From NCBI GenBank assembly GCA_000231825.2, contig JH720343.1, forward strand, positions 357,204-421,203: DNA of 64,000 nucleotides, in the 5' to 3' direction. The stretch is from Tetrahymena elliotti 4EA (Eukaryota > Ciliophora > Oligohymenophorea > Hymenostomatida > Tetrahymenidae). Position numbers and translations under genes: made by a program. The notes under the pieces are model-generated. The model searched no databases. It saw nothing but the letters and a program-made list of their open reading frames with translations, and had not been told where the DNA came from. How positions within the stretch are numbered: position 1 is the stretch's first letter; each line of letters begins with the position of its first letter. Positions 63,285 through 64,000 of this stretch are shown here, piece by piece.

Positions 63285-64000
63285 TCATTAAAATACAGGA
63301 GTGTCTTTAGATAATCCAAAACTTGGAGGACGAATTTATTGTTATGGTATCACATTATTTTAATGCTTGTTTGTTGAGAATAAGCTGTTACAATGCTTTT
63401 TTATAAATAAAAATATTTTAACATAATATTTGTATGAATTATTTAATTTACTTGGATAATTTAAGGATATTTAGAAGTCATAGTGTTGCAAAATTTATCA
63501 ATATCTACAGTTTTAAATTACATAAATAACTCTTCAAGAAGTTAATTAAGCTCTAATCTAAGCTAAAAGTGAGAAGGCAGCTTTGAAAAATCAATTTAGG
63601 ATTAAGATATCCATCCTTGATTCTTTGAATCAAGTAGGTGAAAAAGATCTTTAATACAGCTATTCTGCTATTTATTGTCTTAATAATTAGCATTTAGACT
63701 AAACAATATTCCATTCTAAATAATATCTAATTCCTCTTTCACAACTGAAGTTCTTTAACTATTTTATTAATTGTTATCATAAAAATCATCTTCTCTTACA
63801 CCTGAGCTCTTTATATCATCAATAATACAATAATCTTTTTACTGAACATAATTTTTGTGTTATTATTTCTAAGGTTAATTATTAATTTTTTCTGTTCCAT
63901 TTTTGTCTGCATGATTTATACTAATATTATTACTTTAAAAAATCGCTTAACTAAAATTATTTGTTTCATCAAATATTTAATATTAATTTCATAATAAATT
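63285..64000 (-). CDS. C-terminal part of a protein with a possible degenerate EF-hand (runs off right edge)
   Basis: Minus-strand coding entering from the right. An in-frame TGA at about 63989 means an exon starts near 63950 (candidate acceptor ..TTTTAG). The exon continues to about 63467 and splices (phase 0) to a final exon ending at TGA 63285, with residues IRPPSFGLSKDTPVF near the end. The ordered part reads CIKDLFHLLDSKNQGWISQS then QIDFSKLPSHF and ELNQLLEELFMQF, a helix-loop-helix whose loop DSKNQGWISQSQ resembles an EF-hand calcium loop but lacks the final Glu in its standard place. The region upstream is Gln/Asn-rich. The plus-strand reading of the same stretch was rejected. N-terminus and overall function are outside the window. 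Confidence 0.6.

Noticed and set aside
63600..63960. Plus-strand frame resembling a coiled coil (EVNQALIQAKSEKAALKNQF)
   Set aside because: The minus strand over the same bases gives a longer, polar, better-composed protein with a phase-consistent splice.
1..64000. tRNA genes, transposons, telomere or chromosome-breakage sequences
   Set aside because: No cloverleaf-like sequence, transposase motif, terminal inverted repeats, GGGGTT runs or recognisable breakage motif was seen by eye; a scan with tRNAscan-type software was not possible.

Overview
The window is macronuclear-type DNA from a ciliate that reads TAA and TAG as glutamine and uses only TGA as stop, most likely Tetrahymena or a close oligohymenophorean relative. 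Direct evidence: long frames rich in in-frame TAA/TAG resolve into recognisable conserved domains and end at TGA. Base composition is very AT-rich, introns are short GT..AG elements (mostly about 50-120 nt), and proteins are Gln/Asn/Ser-rich with low-complexity insertions. Standard-code ORFs are therefore nearly all fragments or shadows. Splice sites were chosen so that reading phase is preserved across every junction. Gene models with listed exons are phase-checked by hand; models given only as spans are not.

Layout, left to right. 1-3742 (-): N-terminal part of a giant ubiquitin-hydrolase-like protein running off the left edge. 4160-5704 and 5838-6317 (+): a TPR protein and a small unknown protein. 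7232-10391 (-): membrane protein with two PX domains. 11862-14740 (-): coiled-coil protein with a globular C-terminal domain. 17909-20977 (+): membrane-tethered bZIP transcription factor whose leader carries two upstream ORFs and a hairpin. 22259-23796 (+): EED/ESC-like WD40 protein. 24385-25965, 26935-29198 (both -): unknown proteins. 30502-31626 (-): METTL21-type protein methyltransferase. 32088-35773 (-): tubulin tyrosine ligase-like enzyme. 36181-37170 (-): Q/P-rich protein. 37562-37972 (+): doubtful small membrane ORF. 37950-40965 (+): metallo-beta-lactamase cyclic-nucleotide phosphodiesterase with two cyclic-nucleotide-binding domains (Dictyostelium GbpA-like). 41230-41916 (+): SENP8/NEDP1-like protease. 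42555-46865 (-): large low-complexity protein. 47661-51879 (-): second protein with two cyclic-nucleotide-binding domains. 52665-55784 (-): intronless USP25/28-like deubiquitinase. 56385-62239 (-): very large Q/N-rich protein. 63285-64000 (-): C-terminus of a gene leaving the right edge.

Genes are independently spaced (typically 0.3-1.5 kb apart, no operons). Themes that recur are ubiquitin/ubiquitin-like removal (three genes), cyclic-nucleotide signalling (two genes), and regulators of chromatin, stress transcription, microtubules and protein methylation. I saw no tRNA or rRNA gene, no mobile element, no CRISPR array and no telomere repeat.
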